This document shows positions 35,532-48,595 of a DNA stretch of 64,000 bases, piece by piece. The translations under genes and the position numbers were made by a program. This DNA is from Diplocarpon mali. Its lineage: Eukaryota; Ascomycota; Leotiomycetes; Helotiales; Drepanopezizaceae. The first letter of the stretch is position 1. Every line of letters starts with the position of its first letter. The notes beneath the pieces are model-generated. The model worked only from the letters and a program-made list of their open reading frames with translations, was not told where the DNA came from and made no database searches. Location of the stretch: the NCBI GenBank assembly GCA_024741835.1, contig JAENRP010000189.1, positions 17,308 through 81,307 on the forward strand, given 5' to 3'.

Positions 35532-35632
35532 GAAATAGAGTAGAGTTCGCTAGCGCGTTCTACTTTAGAGTAGGAAATCTACCCTTTAAAAAAGTCAAAA
35601 TCAATTCGCAGGCCCGGCCTAGGAGTAAAAAA

Positions 35633-35714
35633 ATCACCCCTTAATAGAAGTGCAAAAAAAAATCACCTTATAATAGAAGTGCAAAAAAAAAAAATCACCT
35701 CTTAATCGAGGTGC
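35633..35714. repeat. Short tandem repeat, about 29-32 bp, three units
   Basis: Three units begin ATCACC at 35633, 35662 and 35694, each with a TTAATAGAAGTGC-like core followed by a growing A-run. They lie in the outer element just downstream (minus sense) of its RNase H. Confidence 0.85.
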
Positions 35715-37500
35715 AGAACCTTTATATTTAACAATTTGATAAAGGCGGCATAGTTGGAGCTATTTAAGCTTTTAGTAAGTCTATTAGCGGCGTTGTCTTT
35801 GGTATTAGTATACTAGAGATCCAAATGGCCTTTCTAAAGCTCTTGCCGAATATAATAGAACTTAATATTAATATGCTTCATTCTCTAGTGATATTCGGGG
35901 TTTTCGGTAAGATAAAGGGCTCTCTAGTTGTCGTAGATCATCTCGACTTTAATAGCGTTATCGCTGGTATAGCCTATTTCCTTAAGTACCTGGCGTATTT
36001 AAAAGGCCTCTTATGCAAATTTGCATATAGCAATATACTCTACCTTTATAGATAAGAGAATAATAATAGTCTATCGCTTAAAGGAGGCGGTAATTATCCT
36101 ATTATTAAGGAAGAAGACGGCCCTAGACTGGGAGGCTCTACTTCCTCTATTACCTGCCTAGTTAGAATCGCAGTAGCTGTGTAATTTCTAAAGCTCTAGG
36201 TCAATTATTTTACTTCCGAAGGTAGTATAATAGAATCGCGTCCCTTGCAAGTATTATAAAACTCGTTTTAAAGCTACTATATATTATGGCGAAGGGTTAG
36301 TAAGGAATTTGCTAAGAATGGAGCAGTAGTATAGTATATCCTAATGCGTATAGTGCGCAAGGTACTATAGAGAACTATAAATCTCTTAATATAGCTTTAC
36401 TTCCTATAGAATGGCTTAGCCTTTAAATTTGACTATATGAACTTTATAGCTATTAGTAAAAGGAGTTAGTACGCTCTTGCAATTAGTTATATAAAAACGT
36501 TTAAGAACCTTATCAATATAGGCGTCTTAATAAAGTGAGATTGTTCTATTTTGTTAATCTCTAACTATATATACTCTTAAGAAGTAGTTAGCCGGTTTGC
36601 TACTTATAATTTAAAAGAGGTTGCAAAGATCTCTCTTAAACTTATTATATATATTACCCTTCTTTGCTACTATAAGGAAGTCGTTGATATAGGTAATAAT
36701 GAGAATCTAAGAGGCGCGGTTAATATATATGTAATTGTTAATATTAAGAGGTTGAAAATCGAGCTTTTATAGCTCGGACTGTAGCTTTTCTTACTATAGT
36801 CGTGGAGATTGCTTTAAGCTATATAAGGCCTTAAGAAGCTTAAGATAGTAGTCTTAAGGTAAAAGAACGACCTTATCTTAAGTATATTTAGGAGGTAACT
36901 TGATATAGATATTAGAGTTAGCTTCTGAATTGAGGAAAGCTATCTTAATATTAAACTGATTTAGCTTAAAGTCATAGAGAGCTGCGAGCGCAATTGCAAT
37001 CTTTTAAATGGCAGATTTGCAAATGCTAGCGAAGGTTTAGTTGTAATCTCGACCTTATTGTTATATATAGCCTTATATAATAAATCTGACCTTCTATTAG
37101 GAGATTTCCCTATTTTAGTCTCTTTTGGTTTTAAAGACGAGTCTTGATCTAAGTACTCTATCGTCTTTGAAGAGTTCTAAGCGTTTCACTACTACTTATA
37201 TATTCTTATAAGCAAGGGAATTGTACTTAAAGTTGATCGCAGATCGCCATTTGTTAATGTCGGCGTAAGAAAGGGCTTATTCGACTGTTTTTAGGTTATT
37301 TAAGTAAGGAGAGTTGAGTAAGGCCATATGGAAGGCGCTTAAATAGGCTTCCTTATTATTAGAGTTATTAGCTTTAAATCTAAGAGTATAAGTTAAGCGA
37401 GTAGCTCTCTTTTCGAAAGGCTAAGGGTAAGCCTTATTCTTTAAACTAGGAGGTCTTCCTCTCTTTCTTAGAGTTAGAAGCTTAGCTTCTCTTAAATCAG

Positions 37501-37645
37501 AATTAACTCCTAGTCCTAGCCTGGGAGTGAAATTATCGTTATTGTAAGAGTTAGAATTGACTCGCGGTCCTAGCCTAGGAGTGAAATCACTATTATTATA
37601 AGAGTTAGAATTAACTCGCGATCCTGGCCTAGGAGTGAAATCACC
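37501..37645 (-). repeat. 54-bp tandem repeat in the integrase-RT linker of the outer element
   Basis: Units start at 37501, 37555 and 37609 with exactly 54-bp spacing, so they keep frame. Translated on the minus strand each unit reads as an 18-residue block containing DFTPRLGPRVNSN. Each unit contains the palindrome TCCTAGCCTAGGA or a near copy. Confidence 0.85.
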
Positions 37646-39021
37646 CTTTAATTGCAGCTCTATAATTAGGCCGTCTTTATTAAATCGAATATAAGATGAT
37701 CGAATAATCTTTTTACCTATTTGCGATAGTATATAGATTTAATAAATACTTTTACTATTAAATCCGATAAGAGTACCTACCTTTGCTCTTAGAGCGAGTT
37801 TATTGCTTTAAGTTCGCTTTTCTTTCTCGATTAGTACGTAGACGCGATAGCCTAATACTTGAAGATGCTTAACTAAGGGAGTATAAGGCTTATTAGGCTT
37901 GATATTATCCTAAAAGACCTTATATAGAGTCTTGCCGCTAAGAATATTAGAGGCAGTGAGATTAGTGATATATATTACTAAAAGAAGGAGGTAAGGCTAA
38001 AGAAAGGAGGGGATATTTTAGTCAATTATAGCTATTCGCAACTTTTCTATTAGTATGCGAATTAATCGTTCTAATCTACTATCTTATTCTAGCATATATA
38101 GAGTAGATTCTTTTAAAATTATACTAAGGTTTTCTATAAGTATTCGCATTTGTATAAGAGAGTACTCTTTGCTTCTATCAGTTCTCTACCGCTTGATTAT
38201 ACGATTATACTAAGTTTATAAAAGGCTGATTATCTTCTTATTTGCCTTAAAGGTATTAGATTTATTTATATAGGTCTATTCCTACTTAGCTATTATAGTT
38301 GCGCAAGTAAAGATAGAAGCGTATTTATAGCCGTTTAGGCCAGTTGGCTTTAGATGAACTATATTGATATATAGCTTGTTAAGTGCCTTTATAGGTTAAG
38401 GGCGAGCTGAACGTTTATTAATATATCGGAGAGGTCTGCCTTTCTTATAAGGGGCGCAAATTTGTATCTTCTTTGATTTTATTTCCTTAATCTGTATATT
38501 AGTAATAGCAGATTAGGTCTTTCTGATTATTTATAGGCCAGCGTGGCCTAATCAATGGTGCTAGAGCTTAATATCAAGAGGTCCATTTTCAATAGCAGCT
38601 AGGAGAGTATATCCACTTATGTAATTAAAGGAGTTAGTAGAAGGCTGTTTCTTATTAATATATATATTATTATTAATAGTGCAAATTTCCTTCTTATTAG
38701 ATAGGAATAGCTTATCATTTTAATAGAAGCCTTTGATTTTATTAAGTTTGCCACTTGAGTATAGGCAAATAGGTGATTAAGGTATATAGAGAGTATTAAT
38801 TAACTTAAGAATATATACCTTTCTATTGGATTTGAGTATATTGACTTTGCAAGTGCTAACGCTAAAAGGTTGAATAGATCTATTAACTGTACTTAAGGAG
38901 GGTAGATTATCTTAAGTAGTATAGGAAGTGAACTTAAAGAGATTATTAGAAATGTGCTTACTAGCACCTATATTATATAGCTAACGATTCCTCAATTTTA
39001 ATAAGAAGCAGGAGGTAGAAG

Positions 39022-39113
39022 AACTGACTCCTAGGCCCGGCTCGCAAGTGGAAACTGGCCCTAGTGATAAATTGACTCCTAGGCCCGGCTCGCGAGTAAG
39101 AATTGGCCCTAGG
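39022..39113. repeat. 48-bp tandem repeat near the insertion point of element 2
   Basis: Two units spaced 48 bp (TGACTCCTAGGCCCGGCTCG at 39025 and 39073). The core is an inverted-orientation relative of the 37.5-kb repeat and of the single copy at about 35604-35640. Confidence 0.8.
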
Positions 39114-39257
39114 GTTAGTAATGGTATAGTATGCCTAAAGAGATTATTATCTAACTCTTCGTCTTCCTTTTGAATCTTCCTTAAAGGCTTCTTGCCTTTT
39201 AATAATAACGATAATAATAATAAGGACTTATTATCCTTGCCTTTAAGGTAATAGAAT

Positions 39258-39556
39258 TGTAGGTTCTATACCGGTAATCGATATTCACGTGAATATAGTT
39301 GAGTACTTATTGTTAAAAAGAATCTATTATAATGTCTGTCTATCTCTATATGACCGAGATAGTACCTTTATACCTATGAATATCCTCCCTCCTATAGTCC
39401 CTCCTAGCCGCATATGGATATCCTTCTAAGGTCCTCCGGCTGAATAGCCGTCCGAAATATATACGAAACCCCTTATATCGCATATGGTATAGCTGTGTAG
39501 GATGACCTTAGGAATGAGGGCAGCTTGCCTCCTATATAGGAATCTGCGTACTAATA
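39258..39556 (-). repeat. 3' LTR of Copia element 2
   Basis: 299 bp, aligning gap-free with 46998-47296. The plus-strand ends are TGTAGGTTC and CGTACTAATA (originally ..CCAACA as in the other copy). Confidence 0.94.
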
Positions 39557-40053
39557 CCAGTAGTACTCTCTTTTTAAAAAGACCTTTTTAACTTGTATAA
39601 GGAAGTACGCAGAACAAGTGTATAAAGGAGGCAGATCGGTAGCAAATAATCAAATGGTAATAAAGAATAAAATAGTAAAGATAAATAGCTTAATAGCAAA
39701 GGCAGGTGTAATAGGTAGTAAGGATAGTATATAGGAAATAGAATAGCAAAGATAAAGGCAAATAGTAAAGAGGGAAAAGAAAGGTATTTAAGTGATAGAA
39801 GCAATCTAAAGTCTTTGTTTAAGCCTTATGGTAGTGCGATTATAGTCCGGTTGCGTTCTAGTAGGTTTAAGACTCTTTATTAAAAAGTCATCTGGAGTTA
39901 TAATCCACTATGGCTATGAATTATAATAATCTGTAGAAGGGAAAAGAGGGGCCTTTGATAAGGCATATATATTGAGCTTCCCTTCTCCTTTGATCTCTTA
40001 ACTTTAATTCCTACTTCTTATAAGTAGGTCGATTCCCCCTCTTGCTTTTAAGT

Positions 40054-41190
40054 TGATTAACCTTATAGTAGATCTTATCTCATATCATCCTATTAATACT
40101 ATTATTATTATTAGTAAGTGCTCTAATTGTTGGCCGACCCCCTTTAATATATATATTGCTAACTTGGATAGTGCTCAAATACAATCCGGAAGACCTACTT
40201 AAGGTGTTTCGGGTGCTTTGCATATATTATACGCGAGTGATATTAAGAAAGGAGGCTAATAAGAATAATACCGGCTATATATGCGCATTTAATACTCTCA
40301 CTTTTAAGAAGTATGACTATTGCATTATGCAGTAGGCAAAGTATATCTTAGTAAGTGCTATCTAATATCCTCTTACTCTAATGACCTCTGATAGATATCT
40401 GTTTTAAATACCTATCTAAGCTTGGAATAAGTATATCATCCTTTAGGATGCTCGGGTTAATAGCGATATTAAAGCAATCTAGGAGGCGGCCCGAATTCTG
40501 TCTAAGGAGACTTAGATATAAATCTCTATAGTCCTAAAGACTTAGGATGCCCTTTAGCTAGCCTAGCTAAACGAAGCTTATGCCCTTTGCTATAGTATCG
40601 ACCTTGCAAGCACTTAGTAAGCTATATATGCCTTTGAATCTATCTGATATTAATAACTGACTGTTCGTAGGATCTATTGCGCGCCGTTTAAGGCGGTAAT
40701 GCTGCCCTCGGGCGTCTTAAGACTTAAGGCGCCGAGGTGCTCGGCGCCCTTTAATGTATAGAGGGGCTATCTAGCTCGGCTGGGGGCCGTTCTCGGGCTC
40801 CCTTTAATAATATCCGCCGCCAAAAGGGTAAGGGTAGACAGGTCCCTTCTAAGAGCTCTCTAGAGGGCGGGGATCTAGATCTTAATAATCTGGATAAACC
40901 GAATCTAAAGGAGATCGCGGCCGCTCTTGCTTAGGTGTAAGCTTAAGAGGAGCGGGCCAACTTGGCCGCTACTTTAGGTAGTAAGGCTTCTAGGCCTTAA
41001 GGGTTTAGGGATCTACGCCTTAGAAATCCTAGTGCTTAGGATAGGTGCTCGTTAGGGGTAGAATTATTAATAGATCGTTATCTTTAGCAATATAATAATC
41101 GCTGCTTTACTATAACCTCCTTCTCAAGTACTGCTTAAGTGATAAAAAAATGCAAGTACGCGTAGGTAAGTAAGAAAAGATAAAAGAAGG
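40054..41190 (+). pseudogene. Candidate antisense ORF between RNase H and 3' LTR of Copia element 2
   Basis: The plus strand here (antisense to pol) is open apart from TAA/TAG in two joined phases: phase of 40171 up to about 40640, then phase of 40872 to about 41190. The second part reads as a convincing helix-forming peptide, for example LDLNNLDKPNLKEIAAALA followed by EERANLAATLGSKA, with every stop at a Gln-compatible codon. The first part includes DARVNSDIKAI and RILSKET. The phase change near 40,630-40,650 implies one indel or an intron; one TGA lies there. No family is recognised; it could alternatively be a fragment of another element's gag. Confidence 0.4.
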
Positions 41191-41422
41191 TAGTAATAGC
41201 AAGTGTAAGTAAGAAAAGATAAAAAGAAGGTAGTAATAGCAAGTGTAGGAATATATCTCGCAGTAAAATAAAATAAAAAAAATTGCTAATAGCTTGCAAT
41301 TAAAAATATCGGATATTATCAATTTAAGACCTTTTCAAGTCTAGTTGTACCCTAATAGGCCTTTGTACCTATCCCTCCTTTTTAACAGTTATCGAATTGG
41401 TGTCTACTAGTTGCTAAAGGGC

Positions 41423-44400
41423 CTAATTTAGATTAGCTTTTGTTATAGCGTCGGCGGGGTTGCTAGTGCTATCGATCCAACGTATTTCTATAAGCTCCCT
41501 ATTCTCGTACGATTGTCGAATAGCTATTATATCGATTATCAATCGCTTTTCCTTTATAGTGCCCAATTTGATAATACACTTATATAAGGAGAGGGAATCT
41601 ATATATATAATAGTAGGGAGGCGGGGTAGACTTAGCTTAGCTATCACTATATCGATTGTCGTAGCTATAGAAACCAGCATATTAATACCCGCTACTATAG
41701 TATATAGTTCGAAGGCTAGTATAGCTCTTATCACTCTCTTATACTTTATTAAGCTATAGTATAGAATATTGCCTTTTAGAGTAAACTGCGATTCTCCTTC
41801 CTCTTTAGTAGCTAGTATGATAATATAGCCGATCTGCGAGCTTAAATCCTTATTATTAGCAAAAGATCTATCGATAAATGCGAATAGTTTAGCGTTTTGC
41901 AAATTGATAGCAAGGTAGGTCAGGCCTCTTTCGGGGTTGTTTCGGATCCATTTGAGTCGCTTATTTAGATTCTCTGCATCCTGAACTATCGGATCCTAGT
42001 ATTAGGCTGCTGCTGACAAATCGAAGGAAGCTTCTAGCTAGCAGATTATAGCTAAATAAGCTCCTTTTGCTCTTTGCTCTAGGTATTATTACTTATAGCC
42101 CTCTTAAGAAGTATCGACTAGTTCCAGCCTTTGGCCCTAGCCCTTTTATCACATATATATTATATCCCCTTCTTAGGAAATAATATACCTATTAAAAGCT
42201 AGTGATTTGGTGCTCGACAGGTGCTATATTAGCTTTATAAGGAATCCTACCCTTTTGATCTTATCCTTCTCCTTTTTCAAGAAGTCTGCTTCTCTAAGTA
42301 TTAAAGTGTCGTCTATTTGTATTCCTATTATGCCGAAAAAGGGAGAAGTGCTTAAGGTTAATAATAGACAGGGGTTATAAGTTGAGTTGGCTATACTAAG
42401 ATTGCTACGATAGTGCTTATAGTAGGTGCTGAACTAGTAGTTTCCTAATTCGGGAATGCTGTAGAGCGGTAGTACCACTTTAAAGACTATACCTGCGGGG
42501 AATAGCTTAGCGATATCTTATAGGGGAAATACAAATATATCGCATAGTAGCTTTGAAGCTACCTAGGTGTATACTTATATGATGTCTTATAGGCCGAGAA
42601 TGCCCTCCTTGCCCTATTCTTTAAAGTGTTTCTGGATTGATGCCGAAAGTGATATTAAAAGGCGTTAGCTTGCTTATTAGATAGTTAAGGATTAAGTGAT
42701 TATGCCTTCCTCTTTCTTACTAGTATTGTTCCAGGCTTATACAATTAGGCGTGATTTCTTAAATAGGTGATCTATCTCCTTTCCCTTTATCTTATTAACT
42801 ATTCTCGATTTGAAGATCCTTTTGCCTTTTATAATAAGGTCATTTTTGTTTATCGGTATAAATACCCCCTTATTTATCAGCCCTTAGTACTCCTTTAGGC
42901 GAGATTGCTAAAAAGGGCGCCTAGGTATAGTAATCTTGCCTTCTGCCTATAGCTTCTGCGATAGTTCCTAGTCCTTATTCTCCTTCTCTATTAGGAATAC
43001 CTCCGATTTAGCCACGTATAGCTTATCGTCTGCTTTAAAGGATATCTATATCTTAGTATTATAGTTATTATCGATTGTAGGAAGACTAGAAATAGGCTTA
43101 ATAAAGGGAACCTCTACTCTTAGCGATTGCTTGCGGCTATTAAGTTGTAGCTTAACTAAGCGAGAGGGCTCTACTTCTTTATTAATATCGGTTGCGTTCT
43201 GCTCCCTTTCGATAGTCGTTCGATCCTTGGGTTTAGTTCCTTTAGTTTCTTCTAAGTAGTTTTCTTTATTATCGATTTTGAATAGACGTACGCTTATCGA
43301 TCTGAAGTGCCTTATTCTGCCACTGATATTGACCATATAGGTTTCGTTCTCTAAGCCTAGGAATTCGAATAGGCCTATCTATCCTCCCTTCTCCTAATAT
43401 ACTAATACTAGGTCTTTTAGCCTTAAATCGTAAATATAAGTGGTTCTAAGGCTATTCCTTATGCTTAAAGTATTATTAACCTTACGAGTAGCATATATCT
43501 TCCTAACTTCCTTTATAGCCTTCTTAATTATCGCTGCCCTCTATTCTACCGATGGATTTAGTAGATCCAGTTCAATCAGCCTTAGATATGCCCTAAAAAC
43601 AAGCAGGATAGGAATCATTCTATTAGGCCCTACTATATTGTTAACTGCTTTAATAGCCATTTGCAGCCTCTTATCGTCGCTCAATCGGGGGTATTTAGCT
43701 ATTATTATCTCAAAGGTATATCTTAAAGGGCAATGATACTATTCGACCTTACCGATAGAGTGGTGCGCCTCTATAGGAACTAGTTTAAGGGTTATTCCTA
43801 TAAATCTTAAAGAGCTTTTGAACTCTACCGAGTTGAAGTTAGTGCCGTAGTTGTATACTACAAAATTAAAAGGTCTAATATACGTATCTAGCTAAGCTAA
43901 TTTAAGGGCTCGAAATACTGCGTCGGCCGAATATGCTCCTATTCCCTTTTATAAGAACCTTGCGGCTCTAAATCCTGTCGCTTCGTCAATTATATAAAGG
44001 GCGTTCCTTCTACCGAACTAAGTAATATCGATATATATAGTATAATTAAAGTCGATATTATCTTATAGCTTGAATCAGAATCTATAAGGAGCATTAGCAT
44101 AGAGTTGATAATATTGGTATATTTCCCTTACTCTTACTATAATGCTAAAGTCGACGTTATAACCGGCCTAGTTTAGGAGGTATTTAAGGCGTTTTACTAA
44201 TAGATATCCGAATCTTTTATATAGCCTTCGGATCTCCATTTCTATCAAGTAGCATATATTAATTATACCTTCTAAAGTTATTAGAAGTTGCTCCATTGTA
44301 TTGAATAAGAGCTATAGGTGCCTATGTTTTCTAACGATTAAGTGTTTCTCCTTACCAATTATAAGCAAATTGCGCAGATTGTTGTATTTAGCTCCTATTT

Positions 44401-46900
44401 TATTAAGTTATTATAAGCAGACTAAAAACGGTATATCTGCCTTTATAATTAAGAACTCTATAGGGCCTGCCGGTATTCGAACAGTTGTCTTGCCGATTGC
44501 ATTTCGCAAACCTGCCCTAAAGGTAATTTTATACTTTTCAGCACCGAGTGGAGCTAGAACTGCGTCCTATATATTTTACAGGGCTTTGAATTAGTTGATT
44601 CCTCTTACATTTTTATTCAAGGCGCCTATATCAATCAGGAATCCTTAAAAGAATTGATCTATCTACTAGGTTGTAAACACCTTAAGGTCTATTTATATCA
44701 GTTTATTAACCCTTATTATTAAGAGGTATTTAGCCTTCTGCTTTTCAAGCTGGTTAAGTACAGTTCTTAAGTCATACTCCTTCTTAAAAGCTAGGAATAC
44801 TATAGTGAAGTTGATATTACTATCCTTAGGGTCGCTAATTGCTTAGTCCTCCTCTTCTGAAGAGGTTTCCTATTTATCCTTATTAGTCCTATTGCCTTTC
44901 GAATATGCTCTATTATCTTCTTATAAGAGGTATGCCTTATATGTTTTATCTATTGGCTTATACCCTTCGGCTCGTCGGCTTACTATATAGCAAGACTTCT
45001 AGGCGGCTCTTTCTTCTTTTGAGTGCTTGCTACTATAGCAGTCCTTTTTCTAGTATATAATACATCCTATATAGCCTGGTTTTAATTAAAAGGTTGTTCC
45101 TCTTTTATTACCTTAGGTAAACTTTATCTTTCTATTTAAAAAGTGCGCTATAGATTGCCCTTGCTCCTTAGCTAAATAATATTAGGGTCTATTAATAGCT
45201 GAACTAAGGTGCTAGGGTTTAGATAGTCCGTCCTAGGCAACTACTCTTACGCAAGCCCGTAAGCTATTTAATAGGGCTAGGAACGTCGCTAGTGGCTTAA
45301 AAAGTGCCATTTGAAAGAGCCGATTCCTAGAGACACCTTATATAAGTCTGTCTCTGATCGATCGATCGTTCTTTATACTAGTATATAGGCCCAATTGCAG
45401 GTTTTATAGCTCCTTAGCATAGTTCTCGAGTTGGGTTAGGATCGGTTTCCCCTTTTGATAGTCTTCTTATCGGAATAGGTCAAATGTCAGCCGAAACCAC
45501 CTCCTTAAGAATCTGCTACTTCTCTCTTCGGTCTTATAATTGGCCCGAATGGCCTCTACTAGCTTGGCAAACTTGAAGTTCTTATTTTGCAGGTACTGAT
45601 AGTAGTACGTCAAGGCCGAGTCTCGTAGCATAAATGGAAAGGCTCTATGCTATATGCTTTAGTCTACTAAGGCTCTTTGGCACAAATCGGCGAATATATA
45701 AAGCTTTTTATCAAGGTGATCTTTCCCGCTTAAGTACTAAGTCTCCTTAGTATATATCTTACTCAGATTTATAAGGGTTTTAGCCTGATCTAAAGTCAAA
45801 GGTTCTATAATATACTAAGATGGTTGAGCGTCGCTCTAGTTATAGTCTAGAAGCGCTTTTAAACCCTTCCCTATAGTAAAGGGTGGCAATGATCCGTCTC
45901 TCAGTTGGATCGGCGGCATTGGTGTTAGATTCGGGATCTCTAGGTATTACAAGACTAAGGTTCGTCCTAATCGGGGTTGATAAGGTATTCTTTTAAGGTT
46001 ATACCATTCGGTTGTTTGTCTTAAAGTATCTGCTTTATATAGGTTGTCTTGCGAAGTATTATTATATCTAAGGTATCCTTGCTAAAGCGAATCTTAGTAT
46101 AGTATCTCCTATTTAGCTATAGTAACCCTCTAAGCGGGTGGCTCGCTTATTCGCATAGATTCGGCAAATTCTAAAGCAGACCTTGTTTTATATCTCGGAG
46201 ATTATGCTATAACCAAGTTCGGTACTTCTCAAGTCTATGACTCTAGCTAGTCTTCTGGCCACTTGTTTCCTTCTTAGTGTACTATATTGAAAAGTGCCTA
46301 GCCGATCGAAACGCCCTTCCTACGCTAAACGTATACTCCGTAGTACTAAAGGTCGTCCCTTAAGCGTCGTTAAACGTCCTTGTCTAGCGATTTAAAGTCG
46401 CTAACTATCCAATCTTAGAACTCCTTTTAAAAGTCCTTAGTAAGGTATAACCCTCTCCTTTTGCCATTTTATAATATCTTTCGGAAGTTCTTTGCGTATT
46501 AATCTTTTAGTTTAAGGGCCTCTTCGCTAGGTTGATCCTCCTAGGGTCTTATATCCCTTTTAAGGTCCCTTAGTGTCTAGGGTTGCCTTAGATTAAGCGG
46601 CATTAATAGTCCCCCCTTAATCATTTCCTAATATTATCCGAATATTGCTCTACGCCCTAATAGGGTCTAAAAGAAGTCCGATGTGGTTGTGTTTTGCGTA
46701 TCGTTATACTATTGTCTAGTTGTAGTCGGGATACCGATTGCACTCCGGTTTTGCCCTAATTATAATGCGTAATAGAACGCAGGTAGAAGAGGATAGTATC
46801 TACCTTTAAAGTAATAACTCTAGCTAGATTCGCATACCTTTCGCCTTTTCCCCTCTAATAGTAACTGATATTACTTCGTACGTTTAGGTTGGTATTTAAG
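41423..46900 (-). pseudogene. RIP-inactivated gag-pol of Copia element 2
   Basis: The RNase H segment 41902-41423 is an uninterrupted 159-codon frame with FAFIDRSFANNKDLSSQIGY, IIYIDSLSLYKC and WIDSTSNPADAITK, typical of fungal Copia RNase H. The integrase shows YNYGTNFNSVEF and EAHHSIGKVE (about 43775-43745), the second Asp and catalytic Glu region. The integrase C-terminal region contains a stop-free 96-codon stretch, 43336-43046. Reverse transcriptase and gag are degraded by many TAA/TAG codons. Boundaries of gag are approximate. Confidence 0.8.
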
Positions 46901-46997
46901 GTAAGCCGGAAATACAATCAAGTACTCCTTAAATTAAGAAAGAATTCTTCAGTTTAATAACCTTGCTATCTATAGTAAAGGTGCTACTATTGATTAG

Positions 46998-47296
46998 TAT
47001 AAGTTCTATACTAGTAATCGATATTTATATAAATATAGTTAAGTACTTATTATTAAAAAGAATCTATTGTAATATCTATCTATCTCTATATAACTGAGAT
47101 AGTACCTTTATACCTATAAATGTCCTCCCTCCTATAGTCCCTCCTAGCTGCATATGGATATCCTTCCGAGGTCCTCCGGCTGAATAGCCGTCTGAAATAT
47201 ATACGAAACCCCTTATATCGCATATGGTACAGCTATATGGGATGACCCTAGGAACGAGGGCAGCTTGCCTCCTGCATAGGAATCTGCATACCAACA
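46998..47296 (-). repeat. 5' LTR of Copia element 2
   Basis: 299 bp, ending CATACCAACA on the plus strand, followed by target duplicate AGAAT. The left edge TATAAGTTC corresponds to TGTAGGTTC in the other copy. Confidence 0.94.
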
Positions 47297-47301
47297 AGAA
47301 T

Positions 47302-48480
47302 ATATACTTCTTCCTTAAATCCTTCTCTTAAGCATCTCTTTTCGATTTGTTAATTGTAAAGCAATCTTCTGCCTTATAGTATAGCTTTAGTTGCTTGCAA
47401 TAAGGATAGGGTGAGTTAAGGGAGGAGGTAGTAGTATTCCTAGAGGTATTCTTCTTTAAGTCTTTAAAACCTCCTTTGTTTTCTGACTTCTTATAATTAG
47501 AGGAATGCGGCTTGCTAGCCGATTTATTACTATATAAAACGGTTCTATTTATTTTTAAACTCTATAAGGCTTGAGCTTTGTTAGTGATATCTTTAATAAG
47601 AGCTTTAAGCGTAATCTCTGATTTTCGTTTAGCTACTATAGCTAAGCGAAGGTTAGAGCGTTATCGATCTGCTTAAATGGGCTATCTATTAGAACAGCTA
47701 GCAATAAATATAATAGGGTATTAGTAAGAGGGAGGGGCAGAGTCGAGAGCTTCCAATTTAGTAATTAAAAGCCTGAAAGCGACGATATAAGCTTTAAGTG
47801 AATTAAAGTCGTTATATTTGATAGTGACGTAGGTTTGGATAGCGTTATATTCAAGTACTATTCCAGATCCTTTATACTATTTTTAGAAAGCTTCCTATAT
47901 ATCTAAGGCAGATTTGTCGCCTTCTATATAAGCTAGTAGGCTTGGTTTGCAATTAAGTGTAATAGTAAGCTTTATTTGAGATTCCTTAGCTTCCTATTTA
48001 ACCTAATTGTCCCTTTCCTTATTTATAATGGAACGGTCCTATAAGTTAACCTTAGGTAGAGCATATATTCGAGCTTTTGTATAGAGATATATGGTTAAGG
48101 CGTTTGACTTTGCAAGGTTTAAAACCTTATTCCTTTATTAGCTATAGTCCTTTGCGCCTTTAAGCTTTTAAGACTTAGGGAGGCTAAGGGCAGCTAAAGA
48201 TAATGATAATATCTTATTTATATATTTGTATATAGAGTTGTCGAAAGGAGAAGGTGGAGAAGGAGGAGGAGGAGGAGATGAACTATTGAATTCGAGTTTA
48301 AGGTACTATATATCAGTCCCTTTAAAAATAGGTGATTTAAGCAGTGGAGTACTTTTAGCAATTAAGCTAGTAATCTCAGCTGTTAGTCCTAATGATTTAG
48401 CTATAGTGACGAATCTTGCGTAAGCTTAGATTATTGCATAGCGCTTTAAAAGGGGAGTAGCTACTATTTTATTATTGAAA
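47302..48480 (-). pseudogene. RIP-inactivated gag of the outer Copia element
   Basis: The minus strand reads as a Copia-type gag with Gln-compatible stops: a YNDFNSLKAYIVAFRLLI block near 47.8 kb, preceded by a block resembling AYIEGDKSALDI. It belongs to the outer element because it sits just inside its 5' LTR and continues in pol beyond element 2. Confidence 0.7.
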
Positions 48481-48595
48481 TGACGCTTTTTTATATGTCG
48501 TTGGTTAAGTAAAACTCAAAATATCGATCAGCCTTTTCGTTTGTAAAGGAGACTCTGATCGATGGAATTTTGTATCAAATGCTATTCATAGGCAT

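Larger units (their letters stand above)
35790..39257 (-). pseudogene. RIP-inactivated pol (integrase, RT, RNase H) of the outer Copia element
   Basis: On the minus strand, reading Gln for TAA/TAG, the order is integrase zinc-region remnant (CAPCKKGR, about 38.45 kb), integrase core, a C-terminal block with VLGYRVYVLIEKEKR (about 37.87-37.82 kb), a repeat-bearing linker, reverse transcriptase, and RNase H with YIAICKFA (about 35.96 kb). The frame appears largely continuous. The 5' part continues at 47.3 kb beyond the nested element 2. Domain edges are approximate. Confidence 0.75.
39258..47296 (-). mobile_element. Nested Ty1/Copia element 2, full length, minus strand
   Basis: 8,039 bp with 299-bp LTRs (39258-39556, 46998-47296) and target duplication AGAAT at 39253-39257 and 47297-47301. 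It interrupts the outer element between gag and pol. Minus-strand order: 5' LTR (right), gag/protease (about 46.9-44.7 kb), integrase (about 44.5-43.4 kb), linker, reverse transcriptase (about 42.9-41.95 kb), RNase H (41902-41423). A further 1.87 kb separates RNase H from the 3' LTR and carries an antisense open frame. LTR differences seen are transitions only. The LTRs are the best preserved of the three in their central C-rich parts (for example CCTCCCTCCTATAGTCC). Confidence 0.94.
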
